A program made the position numbers and the translations under genes. From the NCBI GenBank assembly GCA_902561095.1, contig CACEOF010000001.1, positions 62,001 through 126,000 on the forward strand: a stretch of DNA of 64,000 bases, in the 5' to 3' direction. The notes below the pieces were generated by a model. It searched no databases. It was not told the DNA's origin and saw nothing but the letters and a program-made list of their open reading frames with translations. Of the stretch, positions 17,190 to 25,668 are shown piece after piece. The number at the start of each line of letters is the position of its first letter. Position 1 is the stretch's first letter. This stretch comes from an uncultured Pelagibacteraceae bacterium (lineage in GTDB: Bacteria > Pseudomonadota > Alphaproteobacteria > Pelagibacterales > Pelagibacteraceae).

Positions 17190-17651
17190 TTGTTACTTAA
17201 AAATTTCAAAGTCAAAAAAGAATGGGTTGATTATAATGATCACTTAAATATGGCTTACTACGTTCTTATATTTGATATGGCTTGGGAAGTAGCTCTTGAA
17301 AAATTTAAAATGGGAGGAACTGCTGCTAAAAACTCAGCTCGTAGTACAATGGTTGTAGAGACACATACTGCTTATCTTAAAGAGGTTAGGGAAAAAGATG
17401 ATGTCAATGTTAATCTAACTTATTTTGATCATGATAAAAAAAGACTTCACTTGAAGATGGAACTGATTGAAAAAAAAACAAACCAGATCTCTGCAACTAT
17501 GGAATGGATTTCACTTTATATCGATCTAGATAAAAGAAAAGTTACAGAATTTGAAAATGATAAGTTAAATTTAATGGACAAGTTTATTCTAGAGAATAAG
17601 TCAAGTTTTTCGACAAACAATCTTTATTTTAGTGCCAAATTGAAAAAATAA
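17190..17651 (+). CDS. Hotdog-fold acyl-CoA thioesterase-like protein
   Basis: This 153-residue protein has the 4HBT-type motif near its start, WVDYNDHLNMAYYVLIFDMAWE. Here D17, H18 and N20 correspond to the catalytic region of hotdog thioesterases. Such proteins hydrolyse acyl-CoA esters in the cytosol. Single-domain forms are often found in carnitine or betaine catabolism, but no partner gene is here to support that. The reading frame begins with TTG at 17190. No in-frame ATG exists before the conserved motif, so the TTG start is accepted with some doubt. It lies between two DMT permease genes on the same strand. Confidence 0.7.
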   Translation: MLLKNFKVKKEWVDYNDHLNMAYYVLIFDMAWEVALEKFKMGGTAAKNSARSTMVVETHTAYLKEVREKDDVNVNLTYFDHDKKRLHLKMELIEKKTNQISATMEWISLYIDLDKRKVTEFENDKLNLMDKFILENKSSFSTNNLYFSAKLKK

Positions 17652-17690
17652 TTAAGTGGTATAAATAAATTGTTTTGATATAGGTGCTTG

Positions 17691-18641
17691 ATGGCCACTG
17701 ATAATACTAAAGGTATTATTCTAGTAATAATCGCAATGACTTTTTTTGCGATGCAAGATGCTCTAATAAAATTTATATTTGAAAAAGCAGCACTGTATGA
17801 AATATTCTTTGCAAGGTATTTAATTGCAGCAATTTTACTTTTTGGTTACATCAAATTAAAAAAACAAATAGTACCATTAAAAACATATTATCCATTTTTA
17901 ACTGTTCTTCGTGTTCTATTACACTTTATAGCTTTTTCTGCATTTTTTATTTCGCTCACATATATACCTTTGGCAACCGCTAACGCACTTTTCTTTTCAT
18001 CACCTTTTTTTGTATCAATTTTTGCAAAACTTTTTTTAAAAGAATTTATTGGAATTAGAAGATGGATGGCAATAATAGTTGGATTTATAGGAGTATACAT
18101 TGTGCTTAATCCAACATTTTCTAATTTTGAATATAAGAATTTGTTACCGGTCTTTTGTGCATTTTGTTATGCAGCTTCAATGACAATAACAAAATATACA
18201 TCTGACAAGGATAATATTAACACTCAACTTTTTTACTTTTATTTAATAGCGATACTTCTTTGTGTGATAATTTTCATGTTTATGGGCAACGGGCAATTTA
18301 ATAATCAAAATTATGATGCAACAACACAATTCATCTTTAGAGAATGGTTTTTAAATTTTGATTATACATGGAAATTCCTACTATTTTTTGGATTTGCTGC
18401 ATCAATTGCTTTTCTGTGTATATTTTCTGCATATATCGTAGCATCACCTTCTTTGGTATCTTTATTTGAATATTCACTCATCATCATGTCTATGATACCA
18501 GGTTACTTTTTATTCAATGAAATACCATCCAACAGAACTTTTTTTGGTGTTTTAATTATAATTTCTGCAGGTATTTACATTTACATAAGAGAAAAAATTA
18601 GAGATCAGTATGTAGCAACAAAAACTCCAGTAAGAAGATGA
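17691..18641 (+). CDS. DMT-superfamily EamA permease
   Basis: This 316-residue membrane protein has two EamA repeats and about ten membrane segments. It opens with NTKGIILVIIAMTFFAMQDALIKFIFEKA, similar to the RhaT/EamA S-adenosylmethionine and drug/metabolite group. TLTYIPLATANALFF-like sequence and KEFIGIRRWMAIIVGFIGVYIVL close the first repeat. The ATG at 17691 is preferred over the TTG codon directly before it (17688) because of the GGTG upstream. The substrate is unknown. The ORF ends 78 bases before the livJ-type gene, which has its own promoter-like sequence. Confidence 0.82.
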   Translation: MATDNTKGIILVIIAMTFFAMQDALIKFIFEKAALYEIFFARYLIAAILLFGYIKLKKQIVPLKTYYPFLTVLRVLLHFIAFSAFFISLTYIPLATANALFFSSPFFVSIFAKLFLKEFIGIRRWMAIIVGFIGVYIVLNPTFSNFEYKNLLPVFCAFCYAASMTITKYTSDKDNINTQLFYFYLIAILLCVIIFMFMGNGQFNNQNYDATTQFIFREWFLNFDYTWKFLLFFGFAASIAFLCIFSAYIVASPSLVSLFEYSLIIMSMIPGYFLFNEIPSNRTFFGVLIIISAGIYIYIREKIRDQYVATKTPVRR

Positions 18642-18652
18642 CAAATTTGTGA

Positions 18653-18681
18653 TTGAATATTACTTATATTCATAATTAAAT
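18653..18681 (+). promoter_or_regulatory. Putative promoter of the first livJ gene
   Basis: TTGAAT (18653-18658) and TTAAAT (18676-18681) are spaced 17 bases apart, about 37 bases before the ATG. A good GAGGAA ribosome-binding site lies just upstream of that start. The hexamers match consensus moderately and the region is AT-rich, so this is a tentative call. Confidence 0.4.
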
Positions 18682-18718
18682 CGGGTTTTATAAATTGAAA
18701 ACAATATAGAGGAAGACA

Positions 18719-19909
18719 ATGAAAAAACTATTTATTGCTGTGTTTATGTTTGTTTCGAGTTTTGGATCAAATGTAATGGCAGACGGACATGCTATCAAGA
18801 TGGGGATTATTTTAGGATTCACAGGTCCTATTGAGTCTCTTACGCCAGCAATGGCAGCATCAGCAGAGCTTGCATTCAAAGAAGCTTCTGACTCGGGTTC
18901 GCTATTAGGTGGAAAAAAGATTGAACCCGTAAGAGCGGACTCAACTTGTGTTGACTCAGCAGCAGCAACAGCAGCAGCTGAAGGAATTATTTCACAAGGT
19001 GTGGCAGCTATTATGGGAGCTGATTGTTCAGGTGTAACAGGTGCTATTGCATCAAACGTTGCTGTGCCTAACGGTGTGGTAATGATTTCACCTTCAGCAA
19101 CATCTCCAGGATTAACAACTCTAGATGACAATGGATACTTCTTTAGAACTGCTCCATCTGATGCTAGAGGAGGTCAAATTCTTGCAGATATTACAAAAGA
19201 TAGAAAAGTTAAAAGTGTAGCTATTACTTATACAAATAATGACTATGGAAAAGGTTTAGCTGACGTATACGAAGCAGCTGTTAAAGCTCATGGTATTAAA
19301 GTAACAACAGTAACTGCTCATGAAGACGGTAAAGCTGACTATTCATCAGAAGTTGCAACACTTGCTTCTGCTGGTGGAGACGCTGTAGCTGTAATTGGAT
19401 ATCTTGACCAAGGTGGAAAAGGAATTATTCAAGCTTCTTTAGATTCTGGTGCATTTGATAAATTTATTTTATCTGATGGTATGATCGGTCAATCTTTAGT
19501 TGATGCATTTGGAAAAGATTTGAGTAAATCTTTTGGATCTATGCCTGGTTCTACTGGAAAAGGTGCTGGTGTTTTTGCTGATGTTGCAAAAGCAAGCGGT
19601 ATAGACTCTTCTGGACCTTATACAGGTGAGTCATACGATGCAGCAGCTTTAATTGTTTTAGCTATGCAAGCTGGAAATTCAGCTGACAGAGGTTCTATTG
19701 CAAAAAATGTGATGGATGTAGCTAACGCACCTGGTACTAAAATTTATCCAGGAGAGCTTAAAAAAGGTTTAGATTTACTGGCTAAAGGTAAGAAGATTAA
19801 TTACGAAGGTGCAACCGGAGTAACTTTTACTGCAGTTGGCGAAGCTGAAGGTTCTTTTTTAGAACAAGAAATCAAAGGTGGAAAATTTAAAACTAAAAAA
19901 CAAAGATAA
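18719..19909 (+). CDS. livJ: HAAT-family periplasmic amino acid-binding protein (LivJ-like)
   Basis: This 396-residue periplasmic binding protein of type I fold has a signal peptide cut near VMA-DGH (residue 22). IKMGIILGFTGPIESLTPAMAA is the first ligand-cleft segment. GADCSGVTGAIASNVAVPNGVVMISPSATSPGLT is the typical serine/threonine-rich amino-acid-binding hinge. It probably delivers a branched-chain or other amino acid to the LivHMGF complex encoded on the opposite strand directly downstream (20035-23909), whose operon has no binding-protein gene of its own. GC content is slightly higher than its neighbours, as is common for highly expressed genes. Confidence 0.9.
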   Translation: MKKLFIAVFMFVSSFGSNVMADGHAIKMGIILGFTGPIESLTPAMAASAELAFKEASDSGSLLGGKKIEPVRADSTCVDSAAATAAAEGIISQGVAAIMGADCSGVTGAIASNVAVPNGVVMISPSATSPGLTTLDDNGYFFRTAPSDARGGQILADITKDRKVKSVAITYTNNDYGKGLADVYEAAVKAHGIKVTTVTAHEDGKADYSSEVATLASAGGDAVAVIGYLDQGGKGIIQASLDSGAFDKFILSDGMIGQSLVDAFGKDLSKSFGSMPGSTGKGAGVFADVAKASGIDSSGPYTGESYDAAALIVLAMQAGNSADRGSIAKNVMDVANAPGTKIYPGELKKGLDLLAKGKKINYEGATGVTFTAVGEAEGSFLEQEIKGGKFKTKKQR

Positions 19910-19922
19910 TTTTTACCGATAT

Positions 19923-19957
19923 AAAACCCCAGTAGCAGGAGTTATTGGGGTTTTTTT
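19923..19957 (+). terminator. Intrinsic terminator after livJ
   Basis: Arms AAAACCCCAGTA (19923-19934) and TATTGGGGTTTT (19943-19954) form a 12-bp stem with one G-T pair and an eight-base loop. A run of T follows to 19957. It lies 14 bases after the livJ stop. On the minus strand the same stem ends the opposing liv operon, with a shorter T-tract, so it is probably bidirectional. Confidence 0.88.
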
Positions 19958-19959
19958 AT

Positions 19960-20028
19960 TTAAAACATATACTTGTCAGCCATGTACATGGTCCAAGCAA
20001 TTGCAGCACCTAATATAATATATTTCAT
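19960..20028 (-). CDS. Predicted 22-residue hydrophobic peptide after livM
   Basis: A short open frame of 22 codons begins with ATG at 20028, seven bases after the livM stop, and ends with TAA at 19960-19962. The start reads MKYIILGAAIAWTMYMADKY, which could span a membrane once, with a Lys-Tyr start and a charged end. It fits exactly between livM and the bidirectional terminator, as the last gene of the liv operon. No clear ribosome-binding site is seen, but reinitiation after livM is possible. It may be a real small membrane peptide or chance. I do not recognise a family. Confidence 0.4.
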   Translation of the reverse strand: MKYIILGAAIAWTMYMADKYMF

Positions 20029-20034
20029 AATAAT

Positions 20035-21405
20035 TTATTTTATTTCTATTTTTTCAGGAAGTATACCCTTTGGTCTATACCTCATTATGAGCAACAAACC
20101 TAATCCCATCATTAAAAATCTAAAGTAAGGTACACTCTCTATTAAGTGAAGTTTTAGAGCGTGAGTTTCTGACATTCCTGCGGTAAAAAAGTTTATTAAG
20201 AATAAAGCAATTGGGGCAGCCTCTATCCATAAGAACCAAACTGCAAAACCACCCAAAATAGCTCCAAAATTATTTCCACTTCCCCCAACAATAACCATAA
20301 CCCAAATCAAAAAAGTATATCTCATAGGTCTATAACTTCCTGGGGTAAACAATCCATCTTGTGTCACTAACATTGCTCCTGCTATTCCGACAATTGCTGA
20401 ACCTAAAATAAAAATTAATAAATGCTGTTTAACGACATTTTTTCCCATTGCATTAGCAGCTTCCTCATTATCTCTGATGGCTCTCATCATTCTGCCCCAT
20501 GGAGAGTAAAGAGCCTTTTGTGTAAGGATTAATAAAATAATTACTACTGTTAAAAATAATCCTGAATAACAAAGTTTTACAAATACAGACGAGCCTTCAA
20601 TTACAAGTTGGTTTAATGTGGATTGTCGATCAGATAAATTAGAAATTAATTCTAATTTCCCAGAATTAAATTTTTCAACCAAATTTATAAACCAATCCGT
20701 TGTTTGAAGGTCTACCTCGTAAGGGGCTGGTCTTTTAAGTCCAATTACATTTTTGACACCTCTAGTTAACCAGTCCTCATGTTTTATAATTGCTATGACA
20801 ATTTCTGATATTAAAAGAGTAGCGATCGCTAAATAGTCTGCTCTCAAGCCTAAGGCTACTTTTCCAACAATAAATGCTAAACCACCTGCAAAAAAAGCAC
20901 CAACAATCCAAGAAAAAATAATTGGTAATCCAAAACCACCTAAAAAACCAGTCTTGGCTGGATTAACCGCTTCAATAGCTTGTATACCTGGCTCTGCTGA
21001 AAATCTTATTAATAAAATCCCTGAGATAATTATTACAGCAATACTGTATGTTCTCATTTTGGATTTATTAAATCTTTTTAAGATAAATCTTATTATTAAT
21101 ACCATTGCTACAATAAGCCAGAGAGACATTAGTATATCAAACCCTCCCGCACTCCACGCTTCTTGAACTGGATCAACAGAAATTAAAACTGCAGCTAGTC
21201 CTCCTAAAGCTGTGTAACCCATAATTCCAAAATTTATTAATCCTGCATAGCCCCATTGAATATTTGCACCCATAGTCATAACTGCAGATATTAAACAGAG
21301 GTTAAAGATAGATAATGCAATATTCCAAGATTGAAAAATTCCAACCAATATTATTAAGGCCATCATAATACTGTATGCAGCGATTACATTTAAATTCTTT
21401 CTCAC
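20035..21405 (-). CDS. livM: HAAT-family ABC permease (LivM-like, extended)
   Basis: This 456-residue permease is about 100 residues longer than a typical LivM. Core motifs are present: the opening NIQWGYAGLINFGIMGYTALGG, GLRADYLAIATLLISEIV, and the cytoplasmic loop SPWGRMMRAIRDNEEAANAMGKN that contacts the ATPase. Extra length lies near residues 90-140 and in a hydrophilic segment near 210-260 (EDWLTRGVKNVIGLKRP onward). The start is GTG, and its GTGA overlaps the livH stop by four bases, so the two are translationally coupled. It would form the membrane channel with LivH. Confidence 0.88.
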   Translation of the reverse strand: MRKNLNVIAAYSIMMALIILVGIFQSWNIALSIFNLCLISAVMTMGANIQWGYAGLINFGIMGYTALGGLAAVLISVDPVQEAWSAGGFDILMSLWLIVAMVLIIRFILKRFNKSKMRTYSIAVIIISGILLIRFSAEPGIQAIEAVNPAKTGFLGGFGLPIIFSWIVGAFFAGGLAFIVGKVALGLRADYLAIATLLISEIVIAIIKHEDWLTRGVKNVIGLKRPAPYEVDLQTTDWFINLVEKFNSGKLELISNLSDRQSTLNQLVIEGSSVFVKLCYSGLFLTVVIILLILTQKALYSPWGRMMRAIRDNEEAANAMGKNVVKQHLLIFILGSAIVGIAGAMLVTQDGLFTPGSYRPMRYTFLIWVMVIVGGSGNNFGAILGGFAVWFLWIEAAPIALFLINFFTAGMSETHALKLHLIESVPYFRFLMMGLGLLLIMRYRPKGILPEKIEIK

Positions 21406-22412
21406 AATACTTTTCCTTTAAATATTCCTGATGGTCTATAAAGCAATACTATTACAAGTATCGAAAAAGAAACCGCAAATTTATAATCAGTTGATAAAAG
21501 CTGGACTAAACTTTCAGGTTCCATGCTTTCAGGCAGTATGTACATAAAAAACTTTTTATAGGCATAGGTTAAAAATATCTCAGAAAAAGCAATTACATAT
21601 CCTCCTAAAAATGCACCAAATGGATTTCCAATTCCACCTACTATAGCAGCTGCGAATATAGGAAGCATGTTATTAAAATAAGTGAACGGCTTGAAGCTTT
21701 TATCTAAACCGTATAATGCCCCTCCAATAGTTGCTAATATTCCAGCGATTATCCAAGTGATCATTACAATTTTTTTTGGGTCAATTCCTGAAAGTAAAGC
21801 TAAGTCCTCATTATCTGAATAAGCTTTCATACTTTTACCTGTTTTAGTTTTATTTAAAAACCAAAAAAGCAAAGAAACTAATACGATTGTAACCAACACT
21901 GTAATTACCTGTGTTGATTTTAATGCTAGACCCTCGTTTAAACCAGTCATCTCTTTAAACTCTCTAGCTTTAATTATAAATTTTTCACCATCAAAAAATC
22001 TTTGATCTGATGGACCAATAATAATTCTAACTACTGCTTGGGTAACAAACATTACTCCGATACTTACCATAGCTAATTGAACAGGGGGACTTTTGTTTGT
22101 TCTATAATATTTGAAAACAAACTTATCTACACTTAGCATGTAAAGTATCATAAAAAAAATTCCAAATGGAATTGCTAATAAGGCTGTAGGCAAAACTCCT
22201 AAAGAAATCCCGAGCGATTGAAAATACCAAGTAAATAAAATTGTAACCATAGTTCCAAAAGACATCATGTCTCCAGTAGCAAAATTAGCAAATCTCAAAA
22301 TTCCATAAATTAATGTAACAAATATTGCCCCTAAAGCTAATTGTGAACCATATGTTAAGGCTGGAATAAAAATATAATTTAGTAAAAGAATTAATGCATT
22401 TAGAAAGTCCAT
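21402..22412 (-). CDS. livH: HAAT-family ABC permease (LivH-like)
   Basis: This 336-residue permease has about eight membrane segments. The family motifs are YGSQLALGAIFVTLIYGILRFANFATGDMM near the N-terminus, GKSMKAYSDNEDLALLSGIDPKKI as the ATPase-contact loop, and FAAAIVGGIGNPFGAFLGGYVIAFSE toward the C-terminus. It pairs with LivM. The gene is two bases downstream of livF and overlaps livM by four bases, within a livG-livF-livH-livM order. Confidence 0.9.
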   Translation of the reverse strand: MDFLNALILLLNYIFIPALTYGSQLALGAIFVTLIYGILRFANFATGDMMSFGTMVTILFTWYFQSLGISLGVLPTALLAIPFGIFFMILYMLSVDKFVFKYYRTNKSPPVQLAMVSIGVMFVTQAVVRIIIGPSDQRFFDGEKFIIKAREFKEMTGLNEGLALKSTQVITVLVTIVLVSLLFWFLNKTKTGKSMKAYSDNEDLALLSGIDPKKIVMITWIIAGILATIGGALYGLDKSFKPFTYFNNMLPIFAAAIVGGIGNPFGAFLGGYVIAFSEIFLTYAYKKFFMYILPESMEPESLVQLLSTDYKFAVSFSILVIVLLYRPSGIFKGKVL

Positions 22413-22413
22413 A

Positions 22414-23121
22414 TCAACCTCCTAGAAAAGAGCTTCTAACTCTGGAGTCATTTAATAATTCTTTTCCAGTTCCTGAATAACGATTTTCTCCAGTTACTAA
22501 AACATATCCCCTATCAGATATACTTAAAGCTTGTTTGGCATTTTGCTCAACCATTAAGATTGCAACATTAGTTTTTTTTACTTTGACAATATGATCAAAA
22601 AGCTCATCCATAACTATAGGTGAAACACCTGCAGTTGGTTCATCTAACATCAAAACTGTTGGTTTGATCATTAAAGCTCTTCCTAATGCAACTTGTTGTC
22701 TTTGTCCGCCAGATAATTCTCCAACCATTTGATCTCTTTTTTCTCTTAAAACAGGAAACAATTCATAAATTTCGTCAATTATATTTGTTATTTCATTACT
22801 TAAAAGAAAAGCTCCCATTTCTAAATTTTCTTCAACAGTCATTCCTGAAAAAACGTTTTTTGTTTGTGGTACAAAAGAAATTCCCTCTTTAACTCTATCT
22901 TGCGGAGAAAGTTTTGATATATCTTTACCGTCTATTTTTACTGTCCCAGATTTTAGATTTAGTAAACCAAGCATCGCTTTCATGGCTGTGGACTTTCCAG
23001 CTCCATTAGGACCTAGAATAGAAACTATTTCTCCTTTATTTACGTCTACTGAACAAGAATTAATAATATCTGGACCATTTCCATAACCTCCAGTCATTTT
23101 TATTCCTTCAAAGTACGCCAT
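22414..23121 (-). CDS. livF: HAAT-family ABC ATPase (LivF-like)
   Basis: This 235-residue ATPase has Walker A GPNGAGKST, signature LSGGQRQQVALGRAL, Walker B TVLMLDEPTAG and the switch histidine replaced by Q in LMVEQNAKQAL, which is normal for LivF. Together with LivG it hydrolyses ATP to drive amino acid import. Its start overlaps the livG stop by one base, which points to coordinated translation of the two ATPases. Confidence 0.92.
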   Translation of the reverse strand: MAYFEGIKMTGGYGNGPDIINSCSVDVNKGEIVSILGPNGAGKSTAMKAMLGLLNLKSGTVKIDGKDISKLSPQDRVKEGISFVPQTKNVFSGMTVEENLEMGAFLLSNEITNIIDEIYELFPVLREKRDQMVGELSGGQRQQVALGRALMIKPTVLMLDEPTAGVSPIVMDELFDHIVKVKKTNVAILMVEQNAKQALSISDRGYVLVTGENRYSGTGKELLNDSRVRSSFLGG

Positions 23122-23909
23122 TAATTATTTTCTCTTAATTTTGATCCTCTACCAAGATAACTCTCAATAACTTTTTCATCTTTTTTTGCTTCTTCAACTG
23201 AACCTTCAAATAAAACTGAACCTTCAGACATTACAATTACGGGGTCACATAATCTTCCAATAAAGTCCATATCGTGCTCTATCATACAAAATGTATAACC
23301 TTTTTCTTTATTCAACTTTTCAATAGCTGTACCTAAATCTTTAAGCAAAGTTCTGTTAACACCAGCTCCAACTTCATCCAATAAAACTAATTTTGCATCA
23401 ACCATCATAGTTCTTCCAAGTTCAAGTAATTTTTTCTGTCCCCCGGAAAGATTTCCAGCAAGTTCATTGGATAAATGTTCAAGGTTTAAAAATTCAACTA
23501 CTTCTTTTGCTTTTTCCTTAATTATATTTTCTTCTTTAGCTACCAAACCTGGTTTAAATAATGCTGTCGTTAACTTTTCACCTGATTGATTTCCAGGTAC
23601 CATCATTAAATTTTCTAAAACAGATAAATTAGAAAATTCATGTGCTATTTGAAAGGTTCTTAATAATCCTTTTGAAAATAATTCAAATGAAGGTACATTT
23701 GTTATATTTTCGCTATCAAAAATTACTTCGCCACCAGAAGACTTTAAATTTCCAGCAATCAAATTAAATAATGTTGTTTTACCAGATCCATTGGGTCCAA
23801 TAATTCCTGTTATAGTACCTCTTGAAACTTTTAATGAGCAATCTGAAACAGCCGCTAATCCACCAAAGTATTTTGATAAATTTTTAATTTCTAGAATATT
23901 TTCTGACAT
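23121..23909 (-). CDS. livG: HAAT-family ABC ATPase (LivG-like)
   Basis: This 262-residue ATPase has Walker A GPNGSGKTT, the LivG-type LLRTFQIAHEFSNLSVLENLM segment, signature LSGGQKKLLELGRTM, Walker B KLVLLDEVGAGV and H-loop MIEHDMDFI. The usual DEP after Walker B reads DEV here, a small departure. It is the first gene of this transporter set and starts five bases after the proC-like stop, so transcription probably reaches it from upstream genes. Confidence 0.9.
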   Translation of the reverse strand: MSENILEIKNLSKYFGGLAAVSDCSLKVSRGTITGIIGPNGSGKTTLFNLIAGNLKSSGGEVIFDSENITNVPSFELFSKGLLRTFQIAHEFSNLSVLENLMMVPGNQSGEKLTTALFKPGLVAKEENIIKEKAKEVVEFLNLEHLSNELAGNLSGGQKKLLELGRTMMVDAKLVLLDEVGAGVNRTLLKDLGTAIEKLNKEKGYTFCMIEHDMDFIGRLCDPVIVMSEGSVLFEGSVEEAKKDEKVIESYLGRGSKLRENN

Positions 23910-23914
23910 TCAGT

Positions 23915-24682
23915 CTATTTATTTAGTCTTCGATGAATGCTATTTAAAGTTTTTTCAAGTGATTTATAAAATCCAGCTTTTGATAACTCTTTAACACCTT
24001 GCTCGTTTAAACCTTTTGGAGTTTGAGACTCTTTAACCAAAAACTTTAAATTTTCTTTTGAATTATTAACTGCATCTTCAGATAAGGCTAAAAATAAAGA
24101 AGTAATATATTTTTGAGCATAATGTCTCTTTACACCTTTTTTAACTAACCAATCAGTCATAACTCTTAATAATTCATAAAATGGAGCCATCATGCCAGAA
24201 GTTGTCCAAAAGTTAATTGAAGATTTTTCTTTTTTAATTTCAACAGTGGTTCCTAAATGATTAAAAAACTTCTTAACTTTAATATTTGGAGGGCAAATAG
24301 GTACTGGTCCTTTCTTTAACGAGATTGGCGGTAGAGGTATAGCTCTAACTATTTTTGCTTTCACTTTTATAGCTTTTTTTAATTGTGATAATGTAATAGT
24401 AGAAATAAAACTAATTACTGTCTGTTTGGACTTGAATTTTAAGTTTTTAATAATTTTTTCTCCAACGCTTGGAGTTACTGATAAGAAAACCCAATCAGAT
24501 TGATCAACAATTTGTTGATTGTTTTTAGCAATGGTAATTTTCTTAAATTTTGCCTTTAAACCCTTAGCTATTTTTGTATTTCTTGGAGAAATTATTATTT
24601 TCTTATAGGAAATTTTAGAAGTACAAATTCCAGTAATTACTGAAGATGCTATTTTGCCAGTACCAATAAATCCTAAATTCAT
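23915..24682 (-). CDS. proC: Pyrroline-5-carboxylate reductase family protein
   Basis: This 255-residue protein has the Rossmann motif GFIGTGKIASSVITGI at its N-terminus. The ProC-type segment VRAIPLPPISLKKGPVPICPP contains the conserved proline-rich turn, which in typical ProC reads R-x-MPNTPA. The C-terminal helical dimerisation domain is present. ProC reduces pyrroline-5-carboxylate to proline. Here the substrate segment is diverged (PLPPISL), so a related imine or cyclic amino acid may be the substrate. It lies 34 bases after the glaH-like gene and five before livG, inside a transport operon, which also suggests a catabolic or specialised role. Confidence 0.7.
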   Translation of the reverse strand: MNLGFIGTGKIASSVITGICTSKISYKKIIISPRNTKIAKGLKAKFKKITIAKNNQQIVDQSDWVFLSVTPSVGEKIIKNLKFKSKQTVISFISTITLSQLKKAIKVKAKIVRAIPLPPISLKKGPVPICPPNIKVKKFFNHLGTTVEIKKEKSSINFWTTSGMMAPFYELLRVMTDWLVKKGVKRHYAQKYITSLFLALSEDAVNNSKENLKFLVKESQTPKGLNEQGVKELSKAGFYKSLEKTLNSIHRRLNK

Positions 24683-24716
24683 AAAGTTTTGATTACTTTA
24701 TATTGATTATATTGAA

Positions 24717-25628
24717 TTAATTAACAAAAAAAGAGCCTCTAATTCTCAACAATTCTCTACTTAATTCTTTATTTTCTTTGAAGGGTTTTCGTCCATGAAG
24801 CCAGAAATAATTATTAGCTATAACAGAATGGCCTACTGGTAACTTGGTAATTATCTTATTCTTACTTTCCTCTAAGGCATCAGATAATTTTTGTAAAAAA
24901 TTTCCCTGCTCCATATTTTTAGGTTCTGGAAACTGATCAATGTATGAAATTTTAGGTCTTCCTTCTTTATCAAACGAAAAGACTGGATGCTCCACTTTAT
25001 AATCAATATTTTTACTTTTAGGAGATCCCCAAATAAAATCTTGTTGACCAACAGGATCGTTGCATAAATCATCACAATGCTCCCAATCATCTAAATGTAA
25101 CATTGCGGTTTCACCACCTTGTACATTTTGCTCCTCTAATTTGGTCATAACTAACCAATCAGTAACTTCCTTTACATATGTCCCATCTGTGTGCAAATCC
25201 ATATTTCTGTAAGCTTTTCTCAAATAAGAATCGCTAGCATCCTCGTGCTTTACATGAAATCTAGCATAGTATTTTCCTGCCATTGAGTCATGATTTGGAA
25301 TTCCAATAAGGTGAGCAATAGCAGTTGACAATTTTACTAAAAATTTGTCATTAGTTTTTGATGAAATATTTTTAGGACCAATTATAAAGCAACCAGTTGA
25401 TCTATCTCGGATTATTGAATTTATTAACTTGCTTAGTTTATTATTCGTTAAATCGTCGAGACTTTTCGCAATTGTAAATCTAGTAAATGGTTTAAGTTCT
25501 AGTGCAGTAAGGTCAAATTTATTAAAAGGAAAAATTAATTTTTTTACAATTTCATCATCCAATTGAATATTTAATATTCTACTAGAATCTTTGTGATTGT
25601 GAACTTCTATTCCCTCAATTTTTTCCAT
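24717..25628 (-). CDS. glaH: Glutarate 2-hydroxylase homologue (GlaH/CsiD)
   Basis: This 303-residue Fe(II)/2-oxoglutarate oxygenase aligns along its length with CsiD. Matching segments include ATAIAHLIG-like STAIAHLIGIPNHDSMAGKYYARF, ASDSYLRKAYRNMDLHTDGTY, LHLDDWEHCDD, YIDQFPEPK and FWLHGRKPF. The iron ligands are H146, D148 and H278. R295 or R297 should bind 2-oxoglutarate. CsiD hydroxylates glutarate to L-2-hydroxyglutarate in lysine/cadaverine/5-aminovalerate degradation. The next enzyme (LhgO) is not seen in the window. Location between an azlCD exporter and a proC-like gene in a Liv operon suggests a link to imported C5 compounds. Confidence 0.85.
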   Translation of the reverse strand: MEKIEGIEVHNHKDSSRILNIQLDDEIVKKLIFPFNKFDLTALELKPFTRFTIAKSLDDLTNNKLSKLINSIIRDRSTGCFIIGPKNISSKTNDKFLVKLSTAIAHLIGIPNHDSMAGKYYARFHVKHEDASDSYLRKAYRNMDLHTDGTYVKEVTDWLVMTKLEEQNVQGGETAMLHLDDWEHCDDLCNDPVGQQDFIWGSPKSKNIDYKVEHPVFSFDKEGRPKISYIDQFPEPKNMEQGNFLQKLSDALEESKNKIITKLPVGHSVIANNYFWLHGRKPFKENKELSRELLRIRGSFFVN

Positions 25629-25668
25629 ATTAAATTTTAAATTAACTTAAATAATAAATCAATTTGAA

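Noticed and set aside
18688..19131. Alanine- and proline-rich 147-codon frame antisense to livJ
   Set aside because: It lies entirely opposite the signal peptide and first lobe of livJ, shows no motif or ribosome-binding site, and its composition mirrors livJ codons in the opposite frame.
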